Part shown: positions 26,975-36,448 of the stretch, in pieces | Layout of the letters: each line of letters opens with the position of its first letter | How positions within the stretch are numbered: position 1 is the first letter of the stretch | NCBI GenBank assembly: GCA_018829545.1 | Contig: JAHJTX010000350.1 | Span: forward strand, 1 to 40,079 | DNA: 40,079 nucleotides | DNA from: Bacteroidota bacterium | GTDB lineage: Bacteria; Bacteroidota; Ignavibacteria; Ignavibacteriales; Melioribacteraceae | Reading direction: 5' to 3' | Program-made: the position numbers and the translations under genes | Notes under the pieces: model-generated | What the model was told of the DNA's origin: nothing | Seen by the model: the letters and a program-made list of their open reading frames with translations, nothing else | The model's database searches: none

Positions 26975-28550
26975 GCTCTTGTTTACCTTTATGATACTGA
27001 AACAATTTGTAATTTATGCTATCGCTTAGAGCTTTGAAACTAGCCTCAATGATATTTGTTGATACGCCGACAGTTCCCCACGTTTCTATTTTATCACTCG
27101 ATTCTATCATAACTCTTACTTTAGCCGCAGTTCCATCCTTCTCATCTAACACACGAACTTTATAGTCAATAAGTTTAATCTCAGAAATTTCCGGATAGAA
27201 TCTGAGCAAAGCTTTGCGCAGAGCTCGGTCTAATGCATTTACCGGGCCATCCCCGTTTGAAGCTGTATGTTCAATTTCATTATTCACCTCAATTTTTAAT
27301 ACTGCTTCTGAACTTGAATTTCCGGCATCGTCATAAAAGACATTCACTTTTGAATCTATTAATTTGAAGAACGGAGAAAATTCGTTTTTTTCTGATCTTA
27401 AGATCAACTCAAAGGAAGCTTCCGCGCCATCGAACTGATAACCATTATATTCGAGTGACTTGATGCGATCGACAACTTTTTTACTTAATTCTTTATCCTC
27501 AGAAAGATCAATTCCAACTTCTTTTGCTTTATACTTAACATTACTTTGCCCCGATAAATCTGAGACCAAAACTCGCTGTTTATTCCCCACTAATTCTGGT
27601 TGGATGTGCTCATACATTCTATTGTCCTTAATTACTGCGCTGACGTGTATACCGCCCTTGTGAGCAAAAGCAGATTTTCCTATGTACGCTGCTCGTGTAT
27701 TTGGGTGAATATTTATTAATTCATAAACGTAATTTGAAACCGACGCTAAGCTGCTGAGCTGATTTTTTTGATTTGTCTCTAAATTCATTTTCAAAATTAG
27801 ATTTGGGATAATACTGCAAAGATTTGCATTTCCGCATCTTTCCCCCACTCCATTAAATGTACCTTGCACGTGAGTCGCTCCTGCTTGAATTGCTGTTAAC
27901 GAATTTGCAACTGCGAGTTCACTATCATTATGAGTATGTATGCCGATTCTTGTATCACCAAATTCTTTTTTCACTAATGTTACGATTTCAAAAACTTCTG
28001 TTGGCAACGAACCGCCATTGGTATCGCAAAGGACTAATGTATCTGAACCACCTTTGACTGCAGAATCTAACATTGATAACGCAAAATTTGGATCATGCTT
28101 GTAACCATCAAAAAAATGTTCCGCATCAAAAATCACCCGTCTGCCAAATGATTTTAAGTATTTCACGGATTTATAAATCAACTCGCCATTTTCATCATCA
28201 GTCAGACCCAGCCCTTTTTGAGAATGAAGCTGCCAAGTCTTTCCGAAAATAGAAACAACCGGCGTATCGGAATCTACAAGAGCATTTAAATTAATATCTC
28301 CTTCAACATCCGAAAGTGAACGCGCAGTTGAACCAAAAGCACAGAGTTTGGCGTGAGAAAATTTAAGATTTTTAGCTTGCTTAAAAAACATTTCATCGCG
28401 TGGATTACTACCTGGCCAGCCGCCTTCAATGACGTCTATTCCAAATTCATCAAGCCTTTTGGCAATAAGGAGTTTATCTTGCACGGAAATGTTAACTCCC
28501 TCACCCTGGGTTCCGTCGCGTAAAGTTGTATCAAATATTTCTATAAACAT
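26961..28550 (-). CDS. cimA: (R)-citramalate synthase
   Basis: Condenses pyruvate with acetyl-CoA to citramalate, the first step of threonine-independent isoleucine synthesis. The N-terminal TIM barrel shows DTTLRDGTQGEGV, the IEGGWPGSNPRD block typical of the CimA branch rather than LeuA, the metal-binding GIHTHNDSELAVANS, and GVGERCGNANL. The C-terminal part, with DGPVNALDRALRKAL, is the LeuA-type allosteric domain, usually sensing isoleucine in CimA. It has 529 residues, an ordinary size. ATG start, 35 bp after leuD. It is the last recognisable gene of the operon. A few family members are called 2-isopropylmalate synthase, but a separate LeuA exists upstream. Confidence 0.9.
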   Translation of the reverse strand: MFIEIFDTTLRDGTQGEGVNISVQDKLLIAKRLDEFGIDVIEGGWPGSNPRDEMFFKQAKNLKFSHAKLCAFGSTARSLSDVEGDINLNALVDSDTPVVSIFGKTWQLHSQKGLGLTDDENGELIYKSVKYLKSFGRRVIFDAEHFFDGYKHDPNFALSMLDSAVKGGSDTLVLCDTNGGSLPTEVFEIVTLVKKEFGDTRIGIHTHNDSELAVANSLTAIQAGATHVQGTFNGVGERCGNANLCSIIPNLILKMNLETNQKNQLSSLASVSNYVYELINIHPNTRAAYIGKSAFAHKGGIHVSAVIKDNRMYEHIQPELVGNKQRVLVSDLSGQSNVKYKAKEVGIDLSEDKELSKKVVDRIKSLEYNGYQFDGAEASFELILRSEKNEFSPFFKLIDSKVNVFYDDAGNSSSEAVLKIEVNNEIEHTASNGDGPVNALDRALRKALLRFYPEISEIKLIDYKVRVLDEKDGTAAKVRVMIESSDKIETWGTVGVSTNIIEASFKALSDSINYKLFQYHKGKQELAAK

Positions 28551-28585
28551 GCTAATCCTCTTTTCAAATAAATTTGATGACTACA

Positions 28586-29143
28586 CTAAATCAAGTTATT
28601 AAGTTTTGCGTATTCAAAAATGTTTCCTGCTTCAATTATAGGAAGTATGTCTCCGAGCGGATTTAGATCATACTCTTCCGATTTGGTAATATTGCGGAGT
28701 TTATTATCGGAGAGAACAATTTCTAAATCGTCACCGGTTGAAATTTTATCATTCAATTTTATTCCAGTTTCATACGGAATTAAAAACCCACCATCGACAG
28801 AATTTCTATAAAATATTCTCGCATAGGATTCTGCAATTATAACTTCGACGCCAGCAACTTTAAGTGCAAATGGAGCATGCTCTCGTGAAGAGCCGCATCC
28901 AAAATTTGAACCGCCAATTATAATATTAAACTGTGAAGTGAAATTATTGCCTACAATAAAAGGTACGCCTCCCAATGGTAATCCCGCATCTTTTATCGGA
29001 ACTCCGGAAAATGCAAACTTTCCATAATTTTTTGATTCTATAGGATCGCTTAAACTATAAACTAAATGCTCTGCCGGTATTATTTGGTCGGTATCAACAT
29101 TATTCCCTAAAACAAAAGCCTTCCCTTTAATTACTTTTTCCAT
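28586..29143 (-). CDS. leuD: 3-isopropylmalate dehydratase small subunit
   Basis: Small (swivel-domain) subunit of isopropylmalate isomerase, which converts 2- to 3-isopropylmalate and, in the CimA route, citramalate to beta-methylmalate. It has 185 residues, closer to the short archaeal-like form than to the roughly 200-residue E. coli LeuD. Hallmarks are GNNVDTDQIIPAEHL, the GSNFGCGSSREHAP substrate-binding block and ESYARIFYRNSVDGG. ATG start, 12 bp after leuC. Confidence 0.95.
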   Translation of the reverse strand: MEKVIKGKAFVLGNNVDTDQIIPAEHLVYSLSDPIESKNYGKFAFSGVPIKDAGLPLGGVPFIVGNNFTSQFNIIIGGSNFGCGSSREHAPFALKVAGVEVIIAESYARIFYRNSVDGGFLIPYETGIKLNDKISTGDDLEIVLSDNKLRNITKSEEYDLNPLGDILPIIEAGNIFEYAKLNNLI

Positions 29144-29155
29144 GTGTTGTATTCC

Positions 29156-30451
29156 TTATAAATAATCTCTTGGATCGGTTATGCTTCCTCTAATTGCAGA
29201 TGCTGCGACAGTGAGAGGCGACGCTAAATAAACATCCGATTTTTTGCTTCCCATTCTTCCTGGAAAGTTTCTATTTGTTGTTGATATCACAACCTCGCCG
29301 TCTACCGCGCGACCAATCGTATCGGAGGGTCCGCCAAGACAAGCAGCGCAAGAAGATTGGGCAATGTAACAGCCTGCATTTTCAAAAATTTGTTTTAATG
29401 AAATTCCATTAAATTTTTCTTCTTCAAGCTGCCGCGAAATTAACGTGCTTGCAGGTACAATAAACGTTGGGACTTTAACCCGATTACCATAAATTATTTT
29501 TGCGGCATTTGTAAAGTCGCTGAGTTTTCCTCCCGTACAAGAACCTATATAACACTTTGTCAGCTTAGTCCCTTCAACATTCCTAACAGTGTCTTTGTTA
29601 TCCGGGCTATGAGGTTTGGCAACAAGCGGTTCTAATTTGCTTACATCATAATTATAGATTGATTTATATTTTGCATCATCATCGCTTTCAAATATTTCGT
29701 ATGGTTTGTAAGTACGGGCCTTCACGTAGTTCATCGTTACTTCATCGGCTTTAATAATCCCGTTCATAGCTCCGCCTTCAATAGCCATATTTGTCAATGT
29801 CATTCTTTCGTTCATATCCATCTCGAAAACGGCTTCACCGTCAAACTCCAACGCGCAGTAAGTCCCGCCATCCGTGGTAATATCTCCAAGTACTTGCAAA
29901 ATCAAATCCTTAGCGGTTAGGTATTTTGGTAATTCACCATTGAAAACGAACTTAATCGATTCGGGAATTCTTTCCCAAATTTTTCCTGTACCTAGGATAA
30001 ATGCCGCATCAGTGTTACCGACTCCGGTTGCGAACATTCCAAACGCACCGGATGTGCAAGTGTGTGAATCTGTACCAAATAAAACTGTGCCTGGTAAATT
30101 AAATCCCTCTTCTGCAAGAGCTATATGGCAGACGCCTTTATAATCCGCAGTACCCACATCATAATAATTTGGCAGATTATAATCCTTGGCAAATTGCCTT
30201 AAAATTTCCACGTTCCTATTAGCATGAGAATTTTTTGTAAATATGTAATGATCAGGAAAAATCACCAACTTGTCTTTATCCCAAATTTTTGCATTCTCAC
30301 CAAACTCTTTTTTCCAGATTTCTATTGTGGGCGGACCGCATACATCGTGTGTCATTAAAACATCAACATCAAGCCAAACGTTTTCACCAGGTTTAACATT
30401 TTTTTTGCCCGCTGACTTTGAAAGAATTTTTTCAGTAATCGTCATTTGCAT
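29156..30451 (-). CDS. leuC: 3-isopropylmalate dehydratase large subunit
   Basis: Aconitase-family [4Fe-4S] subunit that pairs with LeuD. It has 431 residues, the short archaeal/homoaconitase-like type rather than the roughly 466-residue E. coli type. Cluster ligands are visible in CYIGSCTGGKLSDF and SSCAACLGG, and substrate motifs in LFGTDSHTCTSGAFG and NRNFPGRMG. The first ATG is supported by AGAGG inside the end of leuA, seven bases upstream; another ATG lies two codons later. It begins 3 bp after leuA. Confidence 0.95.
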   Translation of the reverse strand: MQMTITEKILSKSAGKKNVKPGENVWLDVDVLMTHDVCGPPTIEIWKKEFGENAKIWDKDKLVIFPDHYIFTKNSHANRNVEILRQFAKDYNLPNYYDVGTADYKGVCHIALAEEGFNLPGTVLFGTDSHTCTSGAFGMFATGVGNTDAAFILGTGKIWERIPESIKFVFNGELPKYLTAKDLILQVLGDITTDGGTYCALEFDGEAVFEMDMNERMTLTNMAIEGGAMNGIIKADEVTMNYVKARTYKPYEIFESDDDAKYKSIYNYDVSKLEPLVAKPHSPDNKDTVRNVEGTKLTKCYIGSCTGGKLSDFTNAAKIIYGNRVKVPTFIVPASTLISRQLEEEKFNGISLKQIFENAGCYIAQSSCAACLGGPSDTIGRAVDGEVVISTTNRNFPGRMGSKKSDVYLASPLTVAASAIRGSITDPRDYL

Positions 30452-30454
30452 TTA

Positions 30455-32038
30455 TTAACCTCTAACTCTGATTTGGTTTTCGAATTCAAGATCAAAATAT
30501 TCATCTAATTTTTGAGGTTTATTATTGTTAAGCGCTTGCAGATATGCCTTCCCGCTCGCTTCAATTATGTCCGTCGATAAACCTCTTCCGTTCAAAATTT
30601 TATTCCCAAGTTTAAGCCTCAAAGTAACTTCTCCGAGCGCTTGCCGTCCTGAAGTAACCGATCTAACAGAATAAGATTCCACAGTGGGTTTAATATCCAA
30701 CGCACGGTCAAGTGCGTTAAAAAGTGCGTCAACGGGTCCGTCTCCAGTCGAGGATTCTTCAAAAACATTTTCAGGTGTTTTAATTCTAACAGTTGCAGTA
30801 GGAATTGCAGCGGTACCAGAGGTTACATTGAGATATTCAATTTTGTAAAATGACGATTGTGTTAGTACGTCATCGCCCATCAAAACGCGTAAGTCATCGT
30901 CGAATACTTCTTTCTTTTTATCGGCTAATTCCAGAAACGATTCATAAACTTTTTGCATTTCATCTTCCGTTGGAGTATACCCAAGTTCTTTCAATCTTGC
31001 ACTTAAACCATGCCTGCCTGAGTGCCTTCCAAGAATAATTTTTGTCTTGTTTACTCCAACGGATTCCGGCGTCATTATTTCATAAGTGAATTTGTTTTTC
31101 AGCATTCCATCTTGATGAATTCCGCTTTCATGTGAAAATGCATTATCTCCAACTATCGCCTTGTTTGGTTGAACTATTATTCCAGTAAATCCGGAAACCA
31201 TTCTGCTCGTATTATATATTTCTGTAGTCTTTATCTCGGTGTAGAAATCAACAATATCTTTACGTACGCGCAACGCCATAACGAACTCTTCAAGCGAAGC
31301 GTTACCGGCTCTTTCTCCAATTCCATTTATTGTGCATTCAATCTGACGGACTCCGTTTTGAATAGCCGCGAGAGAATTTGCAACTGCCAATCCAAGATCA
31401 TTATGGCAGTGAGCGCTGATGATTGCTTTCTCGATGTTGCTTACTCTACTTTTTAACTCTCGAATTTTATCACCAAATTCAGATGGAAAAGTATAACCCG
31501 TTGTATCGGGTATATTAACCGTTGTTGCGCCTGCTTCAATTACGGATTCTATAATTTCTGCCAAATATCCGATATCTGTTCTTCCGGCATCTTCTGCAGA
31601 ATACTCAACGTCATCCGTAAATGTTTTTGCGTAAGCGACGGCATCGTAAGACATTTGCAAAACCATGTTTCTTTTTTCGCTAAGTGATGCGCCATATTTA
31701 CTATCCCCAAATTTGCCGAGTATGTGAATATCAGATGTACTTGAGAAAGTATGAATACGCGGATGCCTCGCGTTTAACAACGCATCATTAGCGATTTTGA
31801 TATCATATTCTTTTGCGCGGCATAGGGCAGCAATAATTTTGTCAGATTCATCTGCAATTCTTTTTACTGCTTCGAACTGTGCCGGAGATGATACCGGAAA
31901 TCCTGCTTCAATAACATCCACGTTTAATCTTGAAAGTTGCCGGGCAATCTCTAATTTATCGTGTACAGATAATGATGCTCCGGGCGATTGTTCACCGTCT
32001 CTTAAAGTTGTATCAAAAATTATAATTTTCTCTTTCAT
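30455..32038 (-). CDS. leuA: 2-isopropylmalate synthase
   Basis: Condenses 2-ketoisovalerate with acetyl-CoA, the committed step to leucine. The catalytic barrel shows DTTLRDGEQSPGASL, HCHNDLGLAVANSLAAIQNG and GIGERAGNASLEE. The HSGRHGLSARLKELG region leads to the C-terminal leucine-sensing domain with DGPVDALFNALDRAL. The open frame reaches 32092 inside leuB, but ATG at 32038 follows GAGGAAATA and fits the family start MKEKIIIFDTTLRDGEQ, giving 527 residues. Confidence 0.95.
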   Translation of the reverse strand: MKEKIIIFDTTLRDGEQSPGASLSVHDKLEIARQLSRLNVDVIEAGFPVSSPAQFEAVKRIADESDKIIAALCRAKEYDIKIANDALLNARHPRIHTFSSTSDIHILGKFGDSKYGASLSEKRNMVLQMSYDAVAYAKTFTDDVEYSAEDAGRTDIGYLAEIIESVIEAGATTVNIPDTTGYTFPSEFGDKIRELKSRVSNIEKAIISAHCHNDLGLAVANSLAAIQNGVRQIECTINGIGERAGNASLEEFVMALRVRKDIVDFYTEIKTTEIYNTSRMVSGFTGIIVQPNKAIVGDNAFSHESGIHQDGMLKNKFTYEIMTPESVGVNKTKIILGRHSGRHGLSARLKELGYTPTEDEMQKVYESFLELADKKKEVFDDDLRVLMGDDVLTQSSFYKIEYLNVTSGTAAIPTATVRIKTPENVFEESSTGDGPVDALFNALDRALDIKPTVESYSVRSVTSGRQALGEVTLRLKLGNKILNGRGLSTDIIEASGKAYLQALNNNKPQKLDEYFDLEFENQIRVRG

Positions 32039-32072
32039 TATTTCCTCGCTTTTTAGCTCAACAATTTTGTCG

Positions 32073-33167
32073 TCAAAGTGTGAACAGTCCAATCGCTTGA
32101 TTGTGATACAATTCTTTAAAATTAGTAATTACTATCTGAGTCATTTTTTCTGTTGAAACAATTTTACAACCTTCGGATTGGATATCGACCGTTCTGTATC
32201 CATCTTCCAAAGTTTTTACAATTGCTTCATTAATTAGACTTGCTGCTTTTTTCATTTCGAACGAATAGTCGAACATCATTGCAACTGAGGCAATTGCTGC
32301 AAGCGGATTAGCTTTATTTTGACCGGCTATGTCCGGCGCACTTCCATGAACCGGTTCGTAGAGTGCGTATTTATTTCCCAAACTTGCAGATGGCAGCATT
32401 CCCAAACTGCCCGTAATCATTCCGGCAATATCGCTTAGAATATCACCAAAAAGATTTGAAGTTAATATCACATCAAATTGTTTTGGATTGTGTACAATCT
32501 GCATCGCCGCATTATCTACATACAAATCATTTAACAGCACATCTTCATATTCCTTGTGAACTTGATGAACCACATTACGCCAGAACTGAGAAACTTCCAG
32601 CACGTTAGCTTTATCGACAGAGGTAACTTTATTATTTCTTTCCCGCGCAATTTTAAACGCCATGTGAGCAATTCTTTCAACTTCATCCTTGAAATAAACC
32701 ATTGTATTTAAACCATGGTTGGCATCAAATTCTCGCGGCTCTCCAAAATAAATTCCTCCAGTCAATTCGCGAAGTACCAGGAAATCAACTCCACTCAGAA
32801 CCTCCTTTTTTAATGAGGATGAATCGATGAGAGGCTTGTAAATTTTTGCCGGTCGAATATTTGTGAACAATCCCAACGCTTTCCGGAGTTTCAATAATGC
32901 GGCTTCGGGTTTTAAATTATGGGGTAAACTTTCCCATTTGTAACCGCCAACCGCTCCCAGAAATACTGCATCGGAATTATAACACGCCTGTAACGTTTCT
33001 TTAGTTAACGGTTCGCCATACGCATCATAAGATGATCCGCCAATCAGATGTTTTTCAAATTCCAATTCCACATTGAAAAGCTCTGCAACAGTTTTCATAA
33101 CACTTAGGGCAGATTTTGTCACTTCAATTCCGATTCCATCTCCAGGCAGTAAAATTATTTTGTACAT
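32073..33167 (-). CDS. leuB: 3-isopropylmalate dehydrogenase
   Basis: NAD-dependent oxidative decarboxylation of 3-isopropylmalate; in the CimA route it also yields 2-ketobutyrate. It has 364 residues with ILLPGDGIGIEVTKSALSVM at the N-terminus, LRELTGGIYFGEPRE, the metal-site segment TSNLFGDILSDIAGMITGSL, and HGSAPDIAGQNKANP in the cofactor-binding region. ATG with TTAGGAG upstream. It follows ilvC by 36 bp and links the ilv and leu halves of the operon. Confidence 0.96.
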   Translation of the reverse strand: MYKIILLPGDGIGIEVTKSALSVMKTVAELFNVELEFEKHLIGGSSYDAYGEPLTKETLQACYNSDAVFLGAVGGYKWESLPHNLKPEAALLKLRKALGLFTNIRPAKIYKPLIDSSSLKKEVLSGVDFLVLRELTGGIYFGEPREFDANHGLNTMVYFKDEVERIAHMAFKIARERNNKVTSVDKANVLEVSQFWRNVVHQVHKEYEDVLLNDLYVDNAAMQIVHNPKQFDVILTSNLFGDILSDIAGMITGSLGMLPSASLGNKYALYEPVHGSAPDIAGQNKANPLAAIASVAMMFDYSFEMKKAASLINEAIVKTLEDGYRTVDIQSEGCKIVSTEKMTQIVITNFKELYHNQAIGLFTL

Positions 33168-33203
33168 TAAATCTCCTAATTATTGAATTCCCACAGTGGG
33201 TTG

Positions 33204-34193
33204 CTATTTTTTCAGCCAGCTCATCATACCGCGAAGTTTATTGCCGACAACTTCAATAGGATGCTCTCTATTATCCTTTCTCAATTGATTCATATTCGGC
33301 TGCCCGTTGTTGTATTCATCAAGCCATTCTTTTGCGAAGCTGCCGTCTTGAACTTCTTGAAGAATTTTTTTCATTTCTTTTTTTGTCTCTTCCGTTATTA
33401 TTCTGCTTCCTCGTGTCATGCCGCCATATTCCGCTGTATCGCTCACAGAATAATTCATTCTTGAAAGACCGCCTTCGTAATACAAATCAACAATCAATTT
33501 CATTTCGTGCATGCACTCGAAGTAAGCAAGTTCCGGGGGATATCCGGCTTCAGTTAAAGTTTCAAATCCTGCTTTAATTAATTGAGCTGAGCCGCCGCAT
33601 AAAACAGCTTGCTCGCCAAAAAGATCTGTTTCAGTTTCATCCTTAAAATTTGTTTCTATTACGCCGGCATGAGTTCCGCCAATTCCTTTTGCCCAAGCAA
33701 GAGCCAAATCTTTTGTGCTGCCGCTGTAATCTTGAAAGACAGCAATTAAACATGGCGTTCCGCTGCCTTGCTGATATGTTCTTCTAACTAAATGACCCGG
33801 ACTCTTCGGAGCGATCATCATAACATTTACGTTTTTTGGAGGAACAATTTGCTTGTAATGAATATTGAATCCGTGACCGAATGCAAGCGTATCGCCTTCT
33901 TTTAAGTGTGGAGCAATTTCATTATCATAAACAGCTTTTTGATTTTGGTCGGGAAGCAGAACCATAATCACATCGGATGATTTAACTGCTTCTGCTACTG
34001 TTTTTACTTCGATTCCCTCTTCTTTAGCTTTGTTACAACTAGGTGAATCACTCCGCAAGCCAACGCAGACTTGCATACCGCTTTCTTTTAAATTGAGCGC
34101 ATGGGCATGACCCTGGCTTCCAAAACCAAGAACTGCAATCTTTTTATTTTTTAGAAGATCCAAATTTGCGTCGCTATTATAATAAACTTTCAT
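33204..34193 (-). CDS. ilvC: Ketol-acid reductoisomerase (class I)
   Basis: Isomerises and reduces acetolactate and acetohydroxybutyrate for valine/leucine and isoleucine. It has 329 residues, the short class I size. The Rossmann motif is [19 protein letters not shown]. The loop after it ([15 protein letters not shown]) contains Arg and Ser residues that favour NADPH, though an Asp is also present, so cofactor preference is open. The knotted C-terminal domain is intact ([28 protein letters not shown]). ATG start 19 bp after ilvN. Confidence 0.96.
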   Translation of the reverse strand: MKVYYNSDANLDLLKNKKIAVLGFGSQGHAHALNLKESGMQVCVGLRSDSPSCNKAKEEGIEVKTVAEAVKSSDVIMVLLPDQNQKAVYDNEIAPHLKEGDTLAFGHGFNIHYKQIVPPKNVNVMMIAPKSPGHLVRRTYQQGSGTPCLIAVFQDYSGSTKDLALAWAKGIGGTHAGVIETNFKDETETDLFGEQAVLCGGSAQLIKAGFETLTEAGYPPELAYFECMHEMKLIVDLYYEGGLSRMNYSVSDTAEYGGMTRGSRIITEETKKEMKKILQEVQDGSFAKEWLDEYNNGQPNMNQLRKDNREHPIEVVGNKLRGMMSWLKK

Positions 34194-34212
34194 TTCTAAC
34201 CTCTATTAATTC

Positions 34213-34722
34213 TTAAGTTATATTTTGTTTTTTTTTAATCTTGGTTTGCTCGCCTCTTTGGAGGGCAACAATTCCGCTTCGCGCCATTTCTTTAATTCCA
34301 AAAGGTGCAAGAACATTTACTGCCGCGTCAACTTTGTCCGGCGGACCGGTCACTTCTATCGTCATGCTTCTATTTGTTATATCAACAATATTTCCGCGGA
34401 AGATATCGCACAAATTTTTAATCTCTTCCATTGATCCTTTGCTAATATTGACTTTGATTAATGCAAGCTCACGTTCAACCCTCGGCGCATGCGATAGGTC
34501 AACTACCTTGATTGTATCGATCAAACGGTTGAGCTGTTTTACAACTTGATCAATAAGTTGTGCGTCACCTTGTGTTACAATTGTCATTCTGGAAATGTCT
34601 TCAATCTCGGTTTCCCCGATTGAAATACTTCTGATATTAAATCCTTTTCCGCTGAACATTGTCGCAACGCGATCGAATGAGCCGAAATGATTCTCTACTA
34701 GAATAGATATTGTGTGTTTCAT
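34213..34722 (-). CDS. ilvN: Acetolactate synthase small (regulatory) subunit
   Basis: Regulatory subunit that gives acetohydroxyacid synthase valine sensitivity and full activity. It has 169 residues: an N-terminal ACT domain (ISILVENHFGSFDRVATMFS, GFNIRSISIG) and a C-terminal ACT-like half (ALIKVNIS to IEVTGPPDKVDA). The ATG overlaps the ilvB stop in TAATG, so it is translationally coupled to the catalytic subunit. The name ilvH is equally used. Confidence 0.95.
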   Translation of the reverse strand: MKHTISILVENHFGSFDRVATMFSGKGFNIRSISIGETEIEDISRMTIVTQGDAQLIDQVVKQLNRLIDTIKVVDLSHAPRVERELALIKVNISKGSMEEIKNLCDIFRGNIVDITNRSMTIEVTGPPDKVDAAVNVLAPFGIKEMARSGIVALQRGEQTKIKKKQNIT

Positions 34723-36440
34723 TATATCATCCTCTTTGGGTTTAATCGTTTTACAATCATATCTGAAATTGATCCTCCTGAAGGAACCATTGGAAAGACC
34801 ATATCTTCTTTTACTACTTTGAATTCCACAAGTACCGGGCGATCATTAATAGAAAAAGCTTTTTCCAATAATCCATCAACATCTTTTGGATTATCCGTTG
34901 AAAATGACTCTATATTAAATGCTTCGCCCACTTTAACGAAATCAGGATTGCTTAAACTTAGATCCGTAAAGCTGTACTTTTCCGCATGAAATAATTCCTG
35001 CCACTGCCTTACCATTCCGAGAAAGTTATTATTTATGATGAAAAACTTAACGGGAACTTTATAATAGGATGCGGTGATTAATTCCTGAATATTCATTTGG
35101 AAACCGCCGTCTCCGCTGATTGAAATTATTGGTCTATCCTTAACGGCAAATGAAGCGCCGATTGAAGCAGGTACGGAAAAACCCATTGTTCCCAAACCGC
35201 CGCTGGTAATGTTAGAACGTGGATAATTGTATTTGAAATACTGTGCAGTCCACATTTGATGCTGTCCAACATCCGTTATTACAACCGCGTTTCCTTTTGT
35301 CTTTTCCGAAATTTTTTCTATAACAAATTCAGTTCTCAGTCGACCATCGTTATCTTCATAATGCAGGGGACATTCATCTCTCCATTCATTTATTTGAGAT
35401 AGCCAATCGTCAGTGTCAGGTGTTCGCGGCATTTCGGATGCAATTTCAGCGAGGATATGTTTAACATCCCCAACGATTGGAAGATCAACGACAACATTTT
35501 TATCGATGCAAGTCGGATCGATATCAACATGAATTTTATAAGCGCCGGTTGCGAAAGTATCTGTTTTTCCGGTAACGCGGTCATCGAACCTTGCGCCGAG
35601 GGAAACAAGCACATCGCAATTATTTACTGCCTGGTTCGCCCAATATGTGCCGTGCATCCCCAGCATACCTAGCGACAATTCATCAGTACCAGGGAATGCG
35701 CCAAGTCCCTGAAGAGTCATCGTAACAGGCAATTTATTTTCTCTTGCAAACAAAGCCAATTCATTTGCTCCGCCGGACATTATTACGCCTCCGCCAACGT
35801 AGAGTAATGGTTTCTTTGCTTTAGAAATTATCTCTGCCGCTTTTTTAATTTGATTGCTGTGACCCTTATAGTTTGGTTTGTATCCTCTCAAATCTACGTC
35901 TTCGGGATATTCAAATTCACAATTGGAAGCAATTACATCTTTTGGAAGATCAACCACCACCGGTCCCGGTCTTCCGGTTGAGGCGATGAAAAAAGCTTTC
36001 CTAATTGTTAACGCGAGATCTTTAACGTCTCTTACTAAAAAATTGTGTTTTGTAATCGGTCTTGTAATGCCAACAATATCAGCTTCCTGAAATGCATCAT
36101 TACCAATAAGGTGCGATGGAACCTGACCTGTAAACACAACGATTGGAACGGAATCCATATAAGCATCAGCTATTCCGGTCACGGTATTTGTTGCCCCTGG
36201 TCCGGAAGTAACCAATACAACGCCAACTTTGCCTGAAGCTTTGGCATAACCTTCGGCAGCATGAACTGCGCCTTGCTCGTGGCGGACAAGTATGTGTTTT
36301 AAGAAATCCACATCATACAAATGTTCGTATAGTTTGAGAACGGATCCTCCCGGATAGCCAAAAATATATTCAACTTTTTCGTGCTTCAGACATTCAAAAA
36401 ATATATCTGCACCGCTTAATAATTTATTTTCTTTTTTCAT
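34722..36440 (-). CDS. ilvB: Acetolactate synthase large (catalytic) subunit
   Basis: Thiamine-diphosphate enzyme that joins two pyruvates, or pyruvate and 2-ketobutyrate. It has 572 residues. The catalytic Glu lies in HEQGAVHAAEGYAKASGK, the FAD-binding middle domain is present, and the ThDP motif runs GDGGFQMNIQELITASYYKV and ends in NN. The name ilvI would serve as well. It lies 8 bp after ilvD and overlaps ilvN by one base. Confidence 0.96.
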   Translation of the reverse strand: MKKENKLLSGADIFFECLKHEKVEYIFGYPGGSVLKLYEHLYDVDFLKHILVRHEQGAVHAAEGYAKASGKVGVVLVTSGPGATNTVTGIADAYMDSVPIVVFTGQVPSHLIGNDAFQEADIVGITRPITKHNFLVRDVKDLALTIRKAFFIASTGRPGPVVVDLPKDVIASNCEFEYPEDVDLRGYKPNYKGHSNQIKKAAEIISKAKKPLLYVGGGVIMSGGANELALFARENKLPVTMTLQGLGAFPGTDELSLGMLGMHGTYWANQAVNNCDVLVSLGARFDDRVTGKTDTFATGAYKIHVDIDPTCIDKNVVVDLPIVGDVKHILAEIASEMPRTPDTDDWLSQINEWRDECPLHYEDNDGRLRTEFVIEKISEKTKGNAVVITDVGQHQMWTAQYFKYNYPRSNITSGGLGTMGFSVPASIGASFAVKDRPIISISGDGGFQMNIQELITASYYKVPVKFFIINNNFLGMVRQWQELFHAEKYSFTDLSLSNPDFVKVGEAFNIESFSTDNPKDVDGLLEKAFSINDRPVLVEFKVVKEDMVFPMVPSGGSISDMIVKRLNPKRMI

Positions 36441-36448
36441 TTTTCACC